Assembly: GCA_031761405.1 (NCBI GenBank)
Contig: JASEVX010000013.1
Location: forward strand, 45,140,105 to 45,204,104
Origin: Serripes groenlandicus
Lineage: Eukaryota > Mollusca > Bivalvia > Cardiida > Cardiidae
Direction of reading: 5' to 3'
DNA: 64,000 nt
Positions 1 to 10,282 of the stretch are shown one piece after another. The position numbers were made by a program, and so were the translations under genes. The notes beneath the pieces are model-generated. The model worked only from the letters and a program-made list of their open reading frames with translations, ran no database searches and was not told where the DNA came from. How positions within the stretch are numbered: the stretch's first letter is position 1; every line of letters begins with the position of its first letter.

Positions 1-686
1 ACGTTGGATCTTAATTCCATGATAATTGTAGTACAATTGTATTTTATGAAACTATGCACAATATTTAGATCTGTGACTGTTCTACGATATGTAACAGACA
101 TATCAATTTTAAGTCCATATTTATAAACGCATGTATAATTGTAACATTGAGTAGTTCATATGTAACACACGTTTGTTCATGTTTCGGTCCATTTTGTTTA
201 TGTGTGAGGCCCTCATGGAAGATTGACTTGCATACATGTACTATGTCAAATGAGTGTCCTCTATAAATAAAGCCTTTATTACGATTCCCAAACCTTTGGT
301 TGGAATCGTATTGTTTTTCTACTGATTTTTTATTATTCTTTCTTTCTTTCTTTATTTTTTTTTTTTTCTCCTATCCAAATCGTTGTCCGAGCGATATCTT
401 GTGAACGAAAGGTCAGATAATATTGAAACTTGGAACATAGATATATGGCAATGTGAAGTTGTGCAGCTTGCAAAAATTATAACTCTGGGCCACTTTGTGG
501 CAAAGTTATCTCCCCATCTCCCCTTGTTCAATAAAATGGCAAGGGAATCGTTCGTAACTGTTGCTACAGTTACAATCTCTAGTTATTATTATTATTATTA
601 CAACGGATTCATAAATGCATCAGTCGTTACCAATCACGCACCCATTATCACATGGACAGTGAATTCAGGTATCTGTTACGTGTTGA
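1..686. other. Intergenic, no gene recognised
   Basis: No coding region is supported. There is an AATAAA at 266-271 followed by a small hairpin (about 281-309, arms acgattcccaaacc and ggttggaatcgt), which could be the 3' end of an upstream transcript. A T-rich run at 340-367 and a short TTA microsatellite at 583-600 are visible. Confidence 0.4.
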
Positions 687-775
687 AGACAGTGATGCAG
701 TGGTAGAGCATGTACCTCTTGTTCCAACGGTACCGGGTTCAAATCCCGTGATGAGACGGTTCTGCATTTGAAATA
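687..775 (+). repeat. tRNA-derived SINE head
   Basis: An A-box-like stretch (gatgcagtggtagagcatg) is followed by a B box gggttcaaatccc at 735-747. The acceptor stem does not close, so this is not a tRNA gene. The same head, in the other orientation, occurs at 34483-34560, including the shared downstream gatgag and ggttctgc. Confidence 0.6.
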
Positions 776-803
776 TGCTCCACACAAACGGTGCGGGTTT
801 TGT

Positions 804-1033
804 TTAACCCTTTCCCTCATATAGACGCTTTCTGACGCCTCTGCAGCAGACGGCTTTTTGAAAACATAGTGACAAAAGAAGAAATTGCACAAAACGTGCA
901 ATTTCTCCTTTTGCCACAATTTTCCACTTTTAGTCATAGGTTATCCATTTAATTAAAGAGATTTTCTATTTTTTTGACAAAAATATGTTCAAAGTCGTCT
1001 GATGCAGAATTGTCGTATGAGGGAAAGGGTTAA
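804..1033. mobile_element. TTAA-flanked MITE, family 1 (piggyBac-like)
   Basis: Begins TTAACCCTTTCCCTCATA and ends with its inverse, TATGAGGGAAAGGGTTAA. About 230 bp, no coding capacity, with an internal hairpin (gaaattgcac / gtgcaatttc). The TTAA target and CCCTTT terminus are typical of piggyBac-superfamily elements. Near-identical copies lie at 8270, 26549, 35154 and 36864. Confidence 0.85.
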
Positions 1034-1240
1034 CTCTTTCAGCGCCGAAAAGTAGAATCTCCCATGTTCAAAATCGGGCGACTCTTGTGTTCATGTTATA
1101 AATGTTTTGGAATATTTTGATAAGTGAAATGTGCAAACAATGCTGATTTCAGGTGAGACAGCTCGTTACGAGCTGACTCACCTGAATCTGTGCTGTTTGT
1201 TAAAAGCTCAATTTCTCGCCATTGGCGCTGAAAGAGTTAA
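1030..1240. mobile_element. TTAA-flanked MITE, family 2
   Basis: Terminal inverted repeats TTAACTCTTTCAGCGCC and GGCGCTGAAAGAGTTAA enclose about 210 bp with an internal palindrome (caggtgagacagctcg / cgagctgactcacctg). The left TTAA (1030-1033) is the same four bases as the right TTAA of the preceding family 1 element. An end-like fragment appears near 57763-57780. Confidence 0.8.
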
Positions 1241-1348
1241 GTTTCCAAGAAGCAGACATCGAAACGTGGTAGCATTTTCTCGTAATTGATGTGAAATACA
1301 TATGTTTAAACAAACATATTATACCATCGCCAAAATGTATCGGAACCC

Positions 1349-1570
1349 TTAACCCTTTCCCCCCCTTGTAGACACGCATTCTGACACCTTTGCAGCAGAC
1401 GATTTTTGAAAAACATTGTGAAAATGTAGGAATTGAGGAAAGCGAGCAATTTCTCCTTTTTGCCACAATGATTTCAACTCTATTCAATAATTTACTTTTA
1501 ATATTTCAGCCAAGGTGTTTTCAAAGTCGTCTTCTGCAGATTGTTTGTTGTATGTGGGGAAGGGTGTTAC
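1349..1570. mobile_element. Degenerate family 1 MITE
   Basis: TTAACCCTTTCC at the left, the conserved inner motifs (gcagcagacg, gagcaatttctcctttt), and a decayed right end (gtggggaagggtgttac). Sequence decay suggests an older insertion than the copies at 804 and 8270. Confidence 0.65.
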
Positions 1571-2061
1571 TTATAGTTGGACCGTGCAAGTTTACGCCGG
1601 ACGAGTATGGGGGCCAGTTCTTTTCAAAACAGCAACAACACCCATTTCAATTATTGATAAAGGTCGAAACTAAACAAAACAATACAACACAATACAATAC
1701 ATTTTATTGTGTACATAGAGGCCACCGGCCCATCATACGATATATACACACATACATGCATGAATAATTATACATAGTTGTCATAGAATGCAATGTATAT
1801 TAACTATTTAAAAAAATATGATATTTAGTTGTGTTTTGCTCATAGTTAACTAAATTATTACTGTTGTTTGCTAGTTTCAGACTCTTTCATTTTCATGACT
1901 GCTGCAATGAAGACTGCAATTTGTTAGATGATCTTTTCATCGCTTGAGCTCATTAACGAGTGAAAGTTAGCATAACTAGATCTTCCAAGATACCACGAAT
2001 ACAAAAATCGTTTCCGTACCTCAGAATATTGAAAACAGTTGAAAAACACATGATATTCGTC

Positions 2062-2334
2062 TGGAAGCCCTGGAGGGACTTCTTACTTCTGAAGTAATGA
2101 AGTTAGAAGTAATGAAGTTAGAAGTAATGAAGTTAAACGTAATGAAGTAAGAAGTAATGAAGTTAGAAGGAATGAAGTTAGAAGTAATGAAGTTAGAAGT
2201 TATGAAGTCGGAAGTAAGGAAGTTGGAAGTAAGGAAGTTGGAAGTTAAAAGTGATGAAGTTAGAAATGTTGAAGTTAAAGTATGGAAGTCAGAAGTCAGA
2301 AGTATTGAAGTAAGAAGTACCTCCAGGGCTTCCA
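2062..2334. repeat. Minisatellite bounded by inverted repeats
   Basis: The core is a 14-15 bp degenerate tandem repeat (gaagtaatgaagtta and variants), about 15 copies. It is bounded by inverted copies of tggaagccctggagg (left from 2062, right ending 2334). The apparent open frames across it are low-complexity products of the repeat and not genes. Confidence 0.8.
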
Positions 2335-2694
2335 TATATTAGTCTTCAATACAATGAATTTTAGAAATATGCAGACAATAAATACAAATTCTTTTTTCTC
2401 TGCCTATTCCAATATGCCTACCAGTTTCAATACAAAATTTGTGGCTAGCACTTATGAACCTTGTAAGTTGTTACCTAAGATAGAATGATAGATTTTTGAT
2501 ACATATTTTTCTGGATTTAGCATGCTTTTAAAATGCCTGTAAGTTAAGCATCGTGGACTCTTATTTATAGACGCTAATCAATTGTGTTTGCATGCAGTCT
2601 CTCGTTGTTTGAATGTAGCTAAAAACATGTCCAGGTTACCAAAGTCATAACGATATACTATTTGTTTAATTGACGTTGCCCATGTATTCCTTTC

Positions 2695-3627
2695 ACTATC
2701 ATCTAGTCACTTTTTTATAACAATTACCAGGAAGTCTAAGGTCAGGCATATGGAGTAGTTTTATCCAATACTTTATAGATTTAATATAATAATCAACACA
2801 ACGGAGAAATCTGCCACACTCACCTAATACAATGCTATGATTTGTTGACGAACATACCCCTAGAAAATCCATACAATACTTTATTTGTACCCTTTCAATG
2901 TCTTTCAAGAATTCAGTTTCCCAAAGTTCAGCCCCATTACCGTAAAAGAATAGGTTTAACAATAAACAATTTAAAGTATTCAGTATGAGAAAACTTGCCA
3001 AAGTTTCTCTGAAAAGATTTAATTGCAAAACTAGATTTTTTCGCTTGCGATACTAATTTTAGCTTTGCTCTACCCCATGACAATTTCGGTGTTAAAAGTA
3101 TTCCCATATATTTATAGACAGAAGTTATATTAACAGCTTGATCATTATATGCCCAATGCTCATAATTACGATTACGAAGCGGTCCACCATTTCTAAAGAC
3201 TATCTTTCCTAGCCTAGTACTGGTTTGTTTACCCAGGAATCATGAATAATTAAATTTAATTGCGCGCTAAATGATCTTAGCTGTCGATGCGCCATAAAAC
3301 AATATACATTCATTCTAAAGACTATCATTTCTGTTTTACTTTTATTTATATTCATACCAGTTTGATCACAAAAATCGGCAGTAGAGTTAAGTTGCATCTG
3401 TAAATTAGATGCTGTATTAGCACAGTTTGCAACGTCATCTGAAAAAAAGCATACATATTATGTCAGTAATTGTGTCAGTTACGAAAATACCCCTGTGCCC
3501 CTTATATAATTTAGAAAGGTACATAACTCATTAATATATAAACTGAAGATTATTGTACTGATTACGTCCCTTTGCCGATTACCTATGTTGCAGACAAATG
3601 GTTCTGAAAGAATACCATTTAAACAAT
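2695..3627 (-). pseudogene. Degenerate LINE reverse transcriptase, interrupted
   Basis: Read on the minus strand, three broken frames give consecutive parts of a non-LTR retrotransposon reverse transcriptase. The first has LSEPFVCNIGNRQRDVIS and FSLYINEL (block preceding the catalytic YADD region), the next FCDQTGMNINKSKTEMIVFR, and the last the C-terminal region with YGNGAELWETEF. The frames are joined by frameshifts and stops, so nothing functional is made. The 5' part is missing and is replaced by the foldback element at 3628-4081. A small SINE fragment is inserted at 3205-3312. The clade is not assigned from sequence alone. A second, different LINE is at 29605-31737. Confidence 0.8.
3205..3312. 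mobile_element. SINE fragment inserted in the LINE
   Basis: A 108 bp insert is flanked by a perfect 14 bp target site duplication, ttctaaagactatc, at 3191-3204 and 3313-3326. It contains the body gcgcgctaaatgatcttag and gatgcgccataaaac and ends in ATTC. The same body occurs at 7947-8012. Confidence 0.85.
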
Positions 3628-4081
3628 CAGTGTGTGTATACCACGTGACTTTGACGTCACAGATGCTACTGCGGATAGACATATTTTACTTCGGTTTAGA
3701 CGTAAAAACAAAGGTATCACCATTTTTAATGAAACATGGCGCAGTCTACGCCGCTTACAGAGCCCTATCTCCGGTTTTTCAACGGAGTTTGATTAGTGGT
3801 TTAGTTTCTTCATACACTTCGATGAACCTGTTCTCAAAATGTATCAATATCGCCAACAGCCGGAGCATTATCAAAACTGGATTCGTCGAAGTGTTTGAAC
3901 AAACTAGACAACCGATCAAACCCCTGTAAACACCGGAGACAGGACATTGTAAGCGGCGTAGACTGCGCCATGTTTCATTAAAAAGAGTGAAGAAACAAAA
4001 AAAGAAACCATTGTTTTTACATTCTTATCAAGAGCAATTATTGCTGTCTGACGTCAAAAGTCACGTGGTATACACACACTG
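3628..4081. mobile_element. Foldback element with two nested inverted repeats
   Basis: Outer arms of about 32 bp (3628-3659 and 4049-4081, core gtataccacgtgactttg). Inner arms of about 35 bp (3724-3758 and 3949-3984, core tggcgcagtctacgccgc). It has no coding capacity. It sits at the 5' edge of the LINE remnant. Confidence 0.8.
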
Positions 4082-4125
4082 ACAATGTGTTGTTCTACTT
4101 AAGCAGAATGTGTATACCAGGGCGA

Positions 4126-4277
4126 AAACCCTTGCCCACAAACAGACGCTTTCTGACGCCTCTGCATCAGACGACTTTTGAAAAGATTGCGGAAAATCTA
4201 TTTGGTAATTATACTCTCATTTATGGAGAGTGTTCAGTCTTCTGCTGCATATTTGTTGTATGTGGGAAATGGTTAAT
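4126..4277. mobile_element. Shortened family 1 MITE
   Basis: Carries the family motifs gacgctttctgacgcctctgc and a right end gtatgtgggaaatggttaa. The middle is deleted relative to the 230 bp copies. Confidence 0.5.
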
Positions 4278-4572
4278 CACCACTAGATAAACACAAGACG
4301 AGTTTCGAACATATTGTGATCAAAGGAGAAATTGGTAAAGATAAAAAAAATGGTCAACTCTATTCAGTTATTTTATTTTCGTTTGCTAGAAAGAAAAAAA
4401 AAAAAATAGGGATTTTCATATTTATTTGGAAATTCTCCTGCTGCAGATTTGTTTAATGTTAGAAAGGGAGTGTCAAATATGCTCGTGTATGGGTCAAAAA
4501 TCGATACCTGCTGGTTTATTGGATGCAATTTGGTTTTAAGCTTGAGAGTAAGGTATATGCGTACAGACAATT

Positions 4573-4827
4573 GAGCCGTTCCACCAGAAAACTAACATTA
4601 TGGACTCTGCGAAATGTATCGGGTCAGAGCAGCCTGCGCAGGCCGCACAGGCTGATTCGGGCCGATACATTATGTCTAAAGAGGAATAGATGTATAGAGT
4701 AATTATTCCTGAAACTGAAAATCAACAGGAGAGGAAAAGTGTATGTCATGGTTAGCCTGCGCGGAATGTTTAGGCTGATCCGCGTCGATACTTTACGTAG
4801 AGTCCACACTGTTGGTTTTGCGTAATT
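4573..4827. mobile_element. Family 3 MITE, right end decayed
   Basis: Starts gagccgttccaccagaaaac and ends near ccacactgttggttttgcg. Both halves hold inverted versions of the 'gcctgcgc...aggctgat...' block shared by the copies at 36109, 36549, 60086 and 61795. Confidence 0.7.
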
Positions 4828-5640
4828 CGGCTTAATTGGTGTGCCAGTTTTTGAGGCTATCCGGTGTAATCCAATATTACCTTCAACATGTTGGAATGTT
4901 AAAGGTGCTGATCTCCAGATGGTGATTAACATTTTAAAATGTTGAAACCTCTGGTTGCATTTTGGCTTACCGTGTGTGCCTACACAGCAAAAATGAAGCA
5001 TAAACGCTCAATATTTATATGTTTATGGTACTGGAAATGGAAATAATGACCCTGATTATATCACAAAATTATGATTCTAATATTTCAAGACAACTTATGA
5101 GCATTTTTAAAACTTTGACTGTAATATAATCCTCTGTAATCATCAACTTTTTTATATAGGGACCCCGGTACGCATACTATCCAATCTGCTTGAAACATCC
5201 ACAGTTTCTATAGTTCCAATAAAAAGGAAGGGATGCACATTTCTTTGTGTCCTGTAAGCCTTGGTTGGCATGGAAAATTACCATGGCAACATATAATCTC
5301 TATTTTCTCTGTAGATTGAAGGATTGTTTTTATGAAAAACAACTCAATATGAGCATTTAGAACATAATAAATGACATGTTTTCGGTTAAGCGACAAATGG
5401 CATTCATTTCATGTATAAACTTTGCAATGGATGCCGCAATTTTTCACCAAAGGTAACATACTGCACAGCAACTCACGTAGAGAGATACAAGATGAGCACC
5501 CAATGAACGACATAAGCCCTTGCTCTGTTCAGGTTAAATATATACATACATACATTTTACAAAGTTCATTACCGTTAGCCATTTACAATTGAAATACGGC
5601 AAAGACAGACACGTGAATACAAACAAATGCATATGGGTAA
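4828..5640. other. Intergenic, nothing recognised
   Basis: No supported coding region, RNA or repeat boundary. The open frames here are short and unlike known protein families. Confidence 0.3.
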
Positions 5641-5649
5641 CTAATAAAA

Positions 5650-6190
5650 AACATGTATTATGCAGCTCCGTGTCCATCTTAAATTACGTCATGCCAATGG
5701 GTAACGTAGAGCTTGAATGTAAATCGGACATTGAACAAAAAACATTTGGGCCTTGGATATCTGAATATAAACGACACGAAAATATTATGTCAGATTTGCA
5801 ATCGTCTTTCAAAGGTCCTAAATGTTTGTGCCGTGCCTGCGGCTCAGTGCACATCTCTTTTAGTGTCATTCCATTGCTTAATGTAGAACTTTAATGTCAT
5901 TCGGATATTGAACAAAAAACATTCTGGGCCCAGGATATCTGAATATTGACGACATGAAAACATTCTTTTAGATTTAAATTCGTCTGTTACAGGTTCTAAA
6001 TGTTTGTTCTGTGCATGCAGCTCCTTGCACATCTCTCTTAGTGTCATTCCATTGATTAATGTAGACTTTAATGTCATTCGGATACTGAACAAAAAACATT
6101 CTGGACCGAGGATATCTGAATATTGACGACATGAAAACATTCTTTCAGATTTGCATTCTTTCTAAACGTTTGTGCCGTGCCTGCGGCTCC
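5650..6190. repeat. Tandem repeat, period about 179 bp, about 3 copies
   Basis: The landmark agtgtcattcc recurs at 5861 and 6040, and gaacaaaaaacatt recurs with about the same spacing. A diverged partial copy follows near 6420-6550. Overlapping open frames on both strands are products of the repeat. Confidence 0.75.
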
Positions 6191-7460
6191 GTACAGCCGT
6201 AGGAGTACTTGTGGGGGTGTGGTGTTTTCCTAAAGCCAACTCACCACACTTATAAAGACATTTAGATAAATAGTTTTTTTTTTTTTTTATAACGGGTATC
6301 TCATTTGCATATTAATGTTATTCATTCCGTAAAAGGGGGTTAATTACGGAATGAATTGCATGCTTGTGGGTTTAATCCCACAAAAAAACATCAAAGGAAA
6401 TAACCCCACAAATACACGCCATTAGTACGTCCGTGCACATCTCTCTTAACGTTATGTCAATGGTTAACGTGGAGCATGACTACCAATTTCCTTTGAAACT
6501 TAAACAAAGTACAGTATGTACATTATGGACTCAGCATATCTGAACATGAAAGACACGAACAAAAATAGTTCCAATTTTATACTTTGCAGTGGATGCTGCG
6601 ATTTTTAATCAAACGTGACATACTAAAAATACTAGATTCAACAGCTCCTCGTGTAGATAGATACATGCTAAGCAACCCATGCACGACATTAACCCTTGCT
6701 ATTTTCAGGTCCAATACATATTTATACATACATATTATTAACATCGGCAATGTTCATTGCCATTATCAATTATAATTAAAATATTATGGACTACGTATAT
6801 CTGAACATGAAAGGCAAGAACAAAAAACAAAGATTTCATATTTTCCCTCACCGTCTGAAGATTCCGAAAGTCATATGTTGTTTTTGTGAAAAGACCAATA
6901 AATTGCAGGTGAACTATTATGTGAATGGACTCAGCACAAACAACGACGACCTAGGGGGTATGTGCGCAATATACACTTGACGTCATATTTGTTTACAGCG
7001 ATTTCCGAAGGGAACGATAAATAATTTCGTTCCAAATATTCGAGTTTCATCCGGATTAAAGTAATACATAATTCAACCCATTTAAATTGTGTTCGCTGAG
7101 ATCCTCTTATAATGTGTGAGAAGTTTGACGCTTTAATCAACCCGAATACGATTTCATGAAAAAAACGGATTAAGTCGTTAGTATTGATCGTGAACTAAGA
7201 ATATACATTTATTGTTTTCAAAAGTTAAAGAAAAACATTGTTGAATGTGAATTTCACGTGTTATTTCACTGGCAAAAGTTTGATCAATTAAGAACTGTAT
7301 TTTATTGTATTGGTACGTAGGCTTTCATATTTCATCTATATGTTAATGAAAACATGATAAGGACATCATTCTCAGCTCTATACTATTTCTTAAATAGAAT
7401 GCTTTGTACTATGGGCCGGTGGCCTAATAAGTTCAATAACCAGTAATACCCTCGTCAGAC
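6190..7460. other. Intergenic
   Basis: Contains a short palindrome around ccgtaaaagggggttaattacgg (6328-6352) and partial copies of the 179 bp repeat, otherwise no recognised feature. Confidence 0.3.
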
Positions 7461-7624
7461 TGAGATGGCGTCCTTACTGCGCTGCTACGGCGACGGAAAA
7501 AAGGACCCAGAGCGCGTCAAGGTCGCAATAAGCGTGGTGGACACGCCAGACATCGTGCTGTGGTTTCCTATTTTCCTTTACCTTCATTGTCTTCAACTAT
7601 ACATAAAAATAAAGCCTGATTTGG

Positions 7625-7795
7625 TGTTTTATGCCGCTCTCAACAAATTTCAGTTATATCACGGCGTTTCCTGGGTAAGTTACCAGTACAACTGGTCCAT
7701 TTATCCTGACACCAGACAGTCAGTCGTAATGCTAACCCCGCAACCATGAGCGCGCCAAGGCGGACGCTCTACCACTACACCACCGAGGCGGTTCG
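7625..7795 (-). repeat. SINE, family S1 (tRNA-derived)
   Basis: On the minus strand a tRNA-like head (cctcggtggtgtagtgg, then gagcgtccgcc) leads into the S1 body, whose hallmarks are ggttagcattacgactgact, tggtgtcaggataaatgga, and a tail ending in gcggcgtaaaacacca. This is the most frequent SINE in the window, with at least 13 full or partial copies. Confidence 0.75.
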
Positions 7796-7946
7796 GTCTT
7801 TTGGAGGTTATTATGTTGGGAATTATAATATAAGTCTAGCTTAAATAATTCAACATAAATTATTTCAGCTCAAATGATTCACAATGGTATTTACTATTTA
7901 GATATTTTATAACTATTTTCTCTTTTGATGCTTTCTAGAATTGTAT

Positions 7947-8012
7947 TTAATTGCGCGCTAAATGACCTTAGCCTTACGATGCGCCATAAAACAATATACA
8001 TTCATTCATTCA
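7947..8012. mobile_element. SINE fragment with target site duplication
   Basis: A 66 bp insert of the gcgcgctaaatgaccttag...gatgcgccataaaac body with an (ATTC)n tail. It is flanked by a perfect 14 bp duplication, ttctagaattgtat (7933-7946 and 8013-8026). Confidence 0.85.
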
Positions 8013-8269
8013 TTCTAGAATTGTATGAAAGATTTCAATATTTCTGTTTACAAATACGAACGAACACTAGTTTAGGCTTGGATAAATGACGGAGTGGATC
8101 TGACGGATCAAAACAACGGAATACTTCCAGGGGGATAATGCCCACCATGTAATGCAAACAATGGACAAGTTCGTCAAAACAACGTGCGAAGAAGAGGATT
8201 GACTGTTCGCTGTATGAACTTCTTGCCGTAGACGTACGGTATCCACACCTTTCACACATAGAGACGATC

Positions 8270-8498
8270 TAACCCTTTCCCTCATATAGACGCTTTCTGA
8301 CGCCTCTGCAGCAGACTGCTTTTTGAAAACATAGTGACAAAAGAAGAAATTGCACAAAACGTGCAATTTCTCCTTTTGCCACAATGTTTTCTACTTTTCG
8401 TCATAGGTTATCCATTCAATTGTGGAGATTTTCTATGTTTTGACAAAATACGTTCAAAGTCGTCTGCTGCAGAAATGTCGTATGAGGGAAAGGGTTAA
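8270..8498. mobile_element. Family 1 MITE
   Basis: Full-length copy with internal hairpin. The left target base has mutated (CTAA instead of TTAA) and the right TTAA is at 8495-8498. A left-end fragment of the same family follows directly to about 8540. Confidence 0.85.
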
Positions 8499-8834
8499 GA
8501 CGCCCCTGCAGCAGACGGCTTTTGAAAACATGTCTTGATTAATAATATCTCCATAGGAAGTTGGAGGGAAAGTGAACTCCGTAAACCAACCTATACAAAT
8601 GCGTAGCCTATGAAGCTGGGGGAACGGTTATTAAATACAAATATACCAATTAAATGTGTCTAAAGTGTTGTTATAACTGTAGAAGACATACGTATTTCGT
8701 ATCGTGATGTTTTTTAAATCAGTTAAATACAATTTATTATTTAGGAACAACAGGGTTCAATACGGATCATCCCGAAATTCTACAACGTGTTACAAACGTC
8801 AATGCGACTAGTGTCATTCGTCTTCCACCAATGG

Positions 8835-9110
8835 GTTAACAATACAATACAATACAATACAAAATATTTTAATTGAAAACATGTACATATAGTAAAAGTG
8901 AAAATTATATTATAGGTCCATTGGGCCGGGTGTTTTGTTTAAATTTCTATAATTGTATACCATGTTACATGTACACATGTCACTTTAATAAAATATTTAC
9001 TTACTTACTTATAGTACAAATAGCAAAATTCAAAAGTACAAAGAATAGCGATGATGTTATAGTGTTCAATATGTCAGATATTGGAGAGAAGATTTGTTAT
9101 TAAATGTTCT
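8835..9110 (-). mobile_element. LINE 3' end fragment
   Basis: Starts with an (ACAAT)n run and shares about 100 bp (tacaaatagcaaaattc... to gaagatttgttattaaatg) with the 3' end of the LINE at 29605-31737. It is therefore a 3' untranslated fragment, minus-strand sense, severely 5'-truncated. Confidence 0.65.
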
Positions 9111-9478
9111 AAAAATATATATGACTATACGGTTTAAAGGTTTTACACAATGTATAAAATAAGCTCGATAAATTGAATATTGTAATTAATTATACTTCAA
9201 TTTCATTGTCCATATAAAACTCCCATTGACAGAAAGTTGCTATTTTTACTGTCAAGACAAATGTACCACGTGACCATGAGACAGTTTTTGTACTGTCTCA
9301 CGGCGGTATGCAAATCTTTTACTGTCTCACGGCCGTATGCAAATTAGGTAGGTTGGAAGATTTATGTTAATGAAACTCATTAAAACTAGACATGTAGAGC
9401 GCTCTATGTTGTACTTTTGTGCTATGAAACATTTTACAGATCATAAAATAATTTAATTCTTTTTTTTGGTATGATAAA

Positions 9479-9595
9479 ATAAATAACAAATTGCTCTGAA
9501 TTGGACAGTAATATTGTCATTCTTCGAAGAAATACTGTCACCCGAGCCGCAGGCTGACAATATTACTGTCCAATTCAAAGCAATGTGTTATTTAT
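9479..9595. repeat. Hairpin with 41 bp arms
   Basis: Arms 9479-9519 and 9555-9595 (core ttggacagtaatattgtca and its inverse), spacer 35 bp. Probably a small foldback element. An open frame over it has no recognised product. Confidence 0.8.
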
Positions 9596-10004
9596 ATAAT
9601 GTCGAATTCTTATTGACTGTGAATGAATATTGTGAACATTCGAAAGGCATTGTTTATGTATTACTGATAGCATCGTTTCTTCTTTTATTAGCATACCAAA
9701 TGAATTTAGCAAGACAGAACACATACTAGTTGTGAACTTGTTTATTGTATTAACAGTCAGCTGCTGAAGTGACCGCCGTGAAATGATTCAACAGCTGTTG
9801 AATATATAGCGTCAAATCAATAATTGTATCAATTGTAGTTTTGTTAAAATAAGATAACATACACGAGAGATCTACATAAGACGAGTATTTCACATCCCAA
9901 CATCCTGATATGAGCCCAAAACCCTAAAGAGTGGAAAACTTAAAACAAGACGATACTTTTGAGTTACCACAGTAAAGGCTGAAGTTGAATAATAAGAGAG
10001 ATAT

Positions 10005-10282
10005 GAGTGGTCCCGCAAGAAAATCAACATTGTGGACTCTGCGCGCAGTATCGACCCGGATATCAGCCTAGGCATGTCGCGCAAGCTCATGCGGCTATAC
10101 ACTTTTCGCCTCCTGTGGAGGCTTGCAAACAACTTGTATACTTACCTCGTGGGCGGCAGTCCAATGGTCAGTGCAAGCCGAACCTTTCAAGACGAAAACT
10201 CTCGTTGCACTGACCATTGAACTGCTGCCTACGATGTAGTATACAAGAAAAACAACTTGTTGGTTTTCTCGCGGGAGGGCTC
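10005..10282. mobile_element. Family 3 MITE with a nested hairpin
   Basis: Left end gagtggtcccgcaagaaaa, right end ggttttctcgcgggagggctc. The middle of the element has been replaced by, or invaded by, the hairpin at 10143-10237. Confidence 0.75.
10143..10237. repeat. Nested hairpin
   Basis: Arms pair through caatggtcagtgcaa and ttgcactgaccattg, with outer pairing of ggcag with ctgcc. One arm and the loop recur at 55046-55117, so this is a repeated element. Confidence 0.7.

Noticed and set aside
687..775. Possible tRNA gene
   Set aside because: Good B box, but no pairing acceptor stem or proper anticodon arm, and the sequence recurs as a SINE head.
2021..2342. Repeat-containing small proteins on both strands
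   Set aside because: Open frames are due to the 15 bp minisatellite with no stop in either strand.
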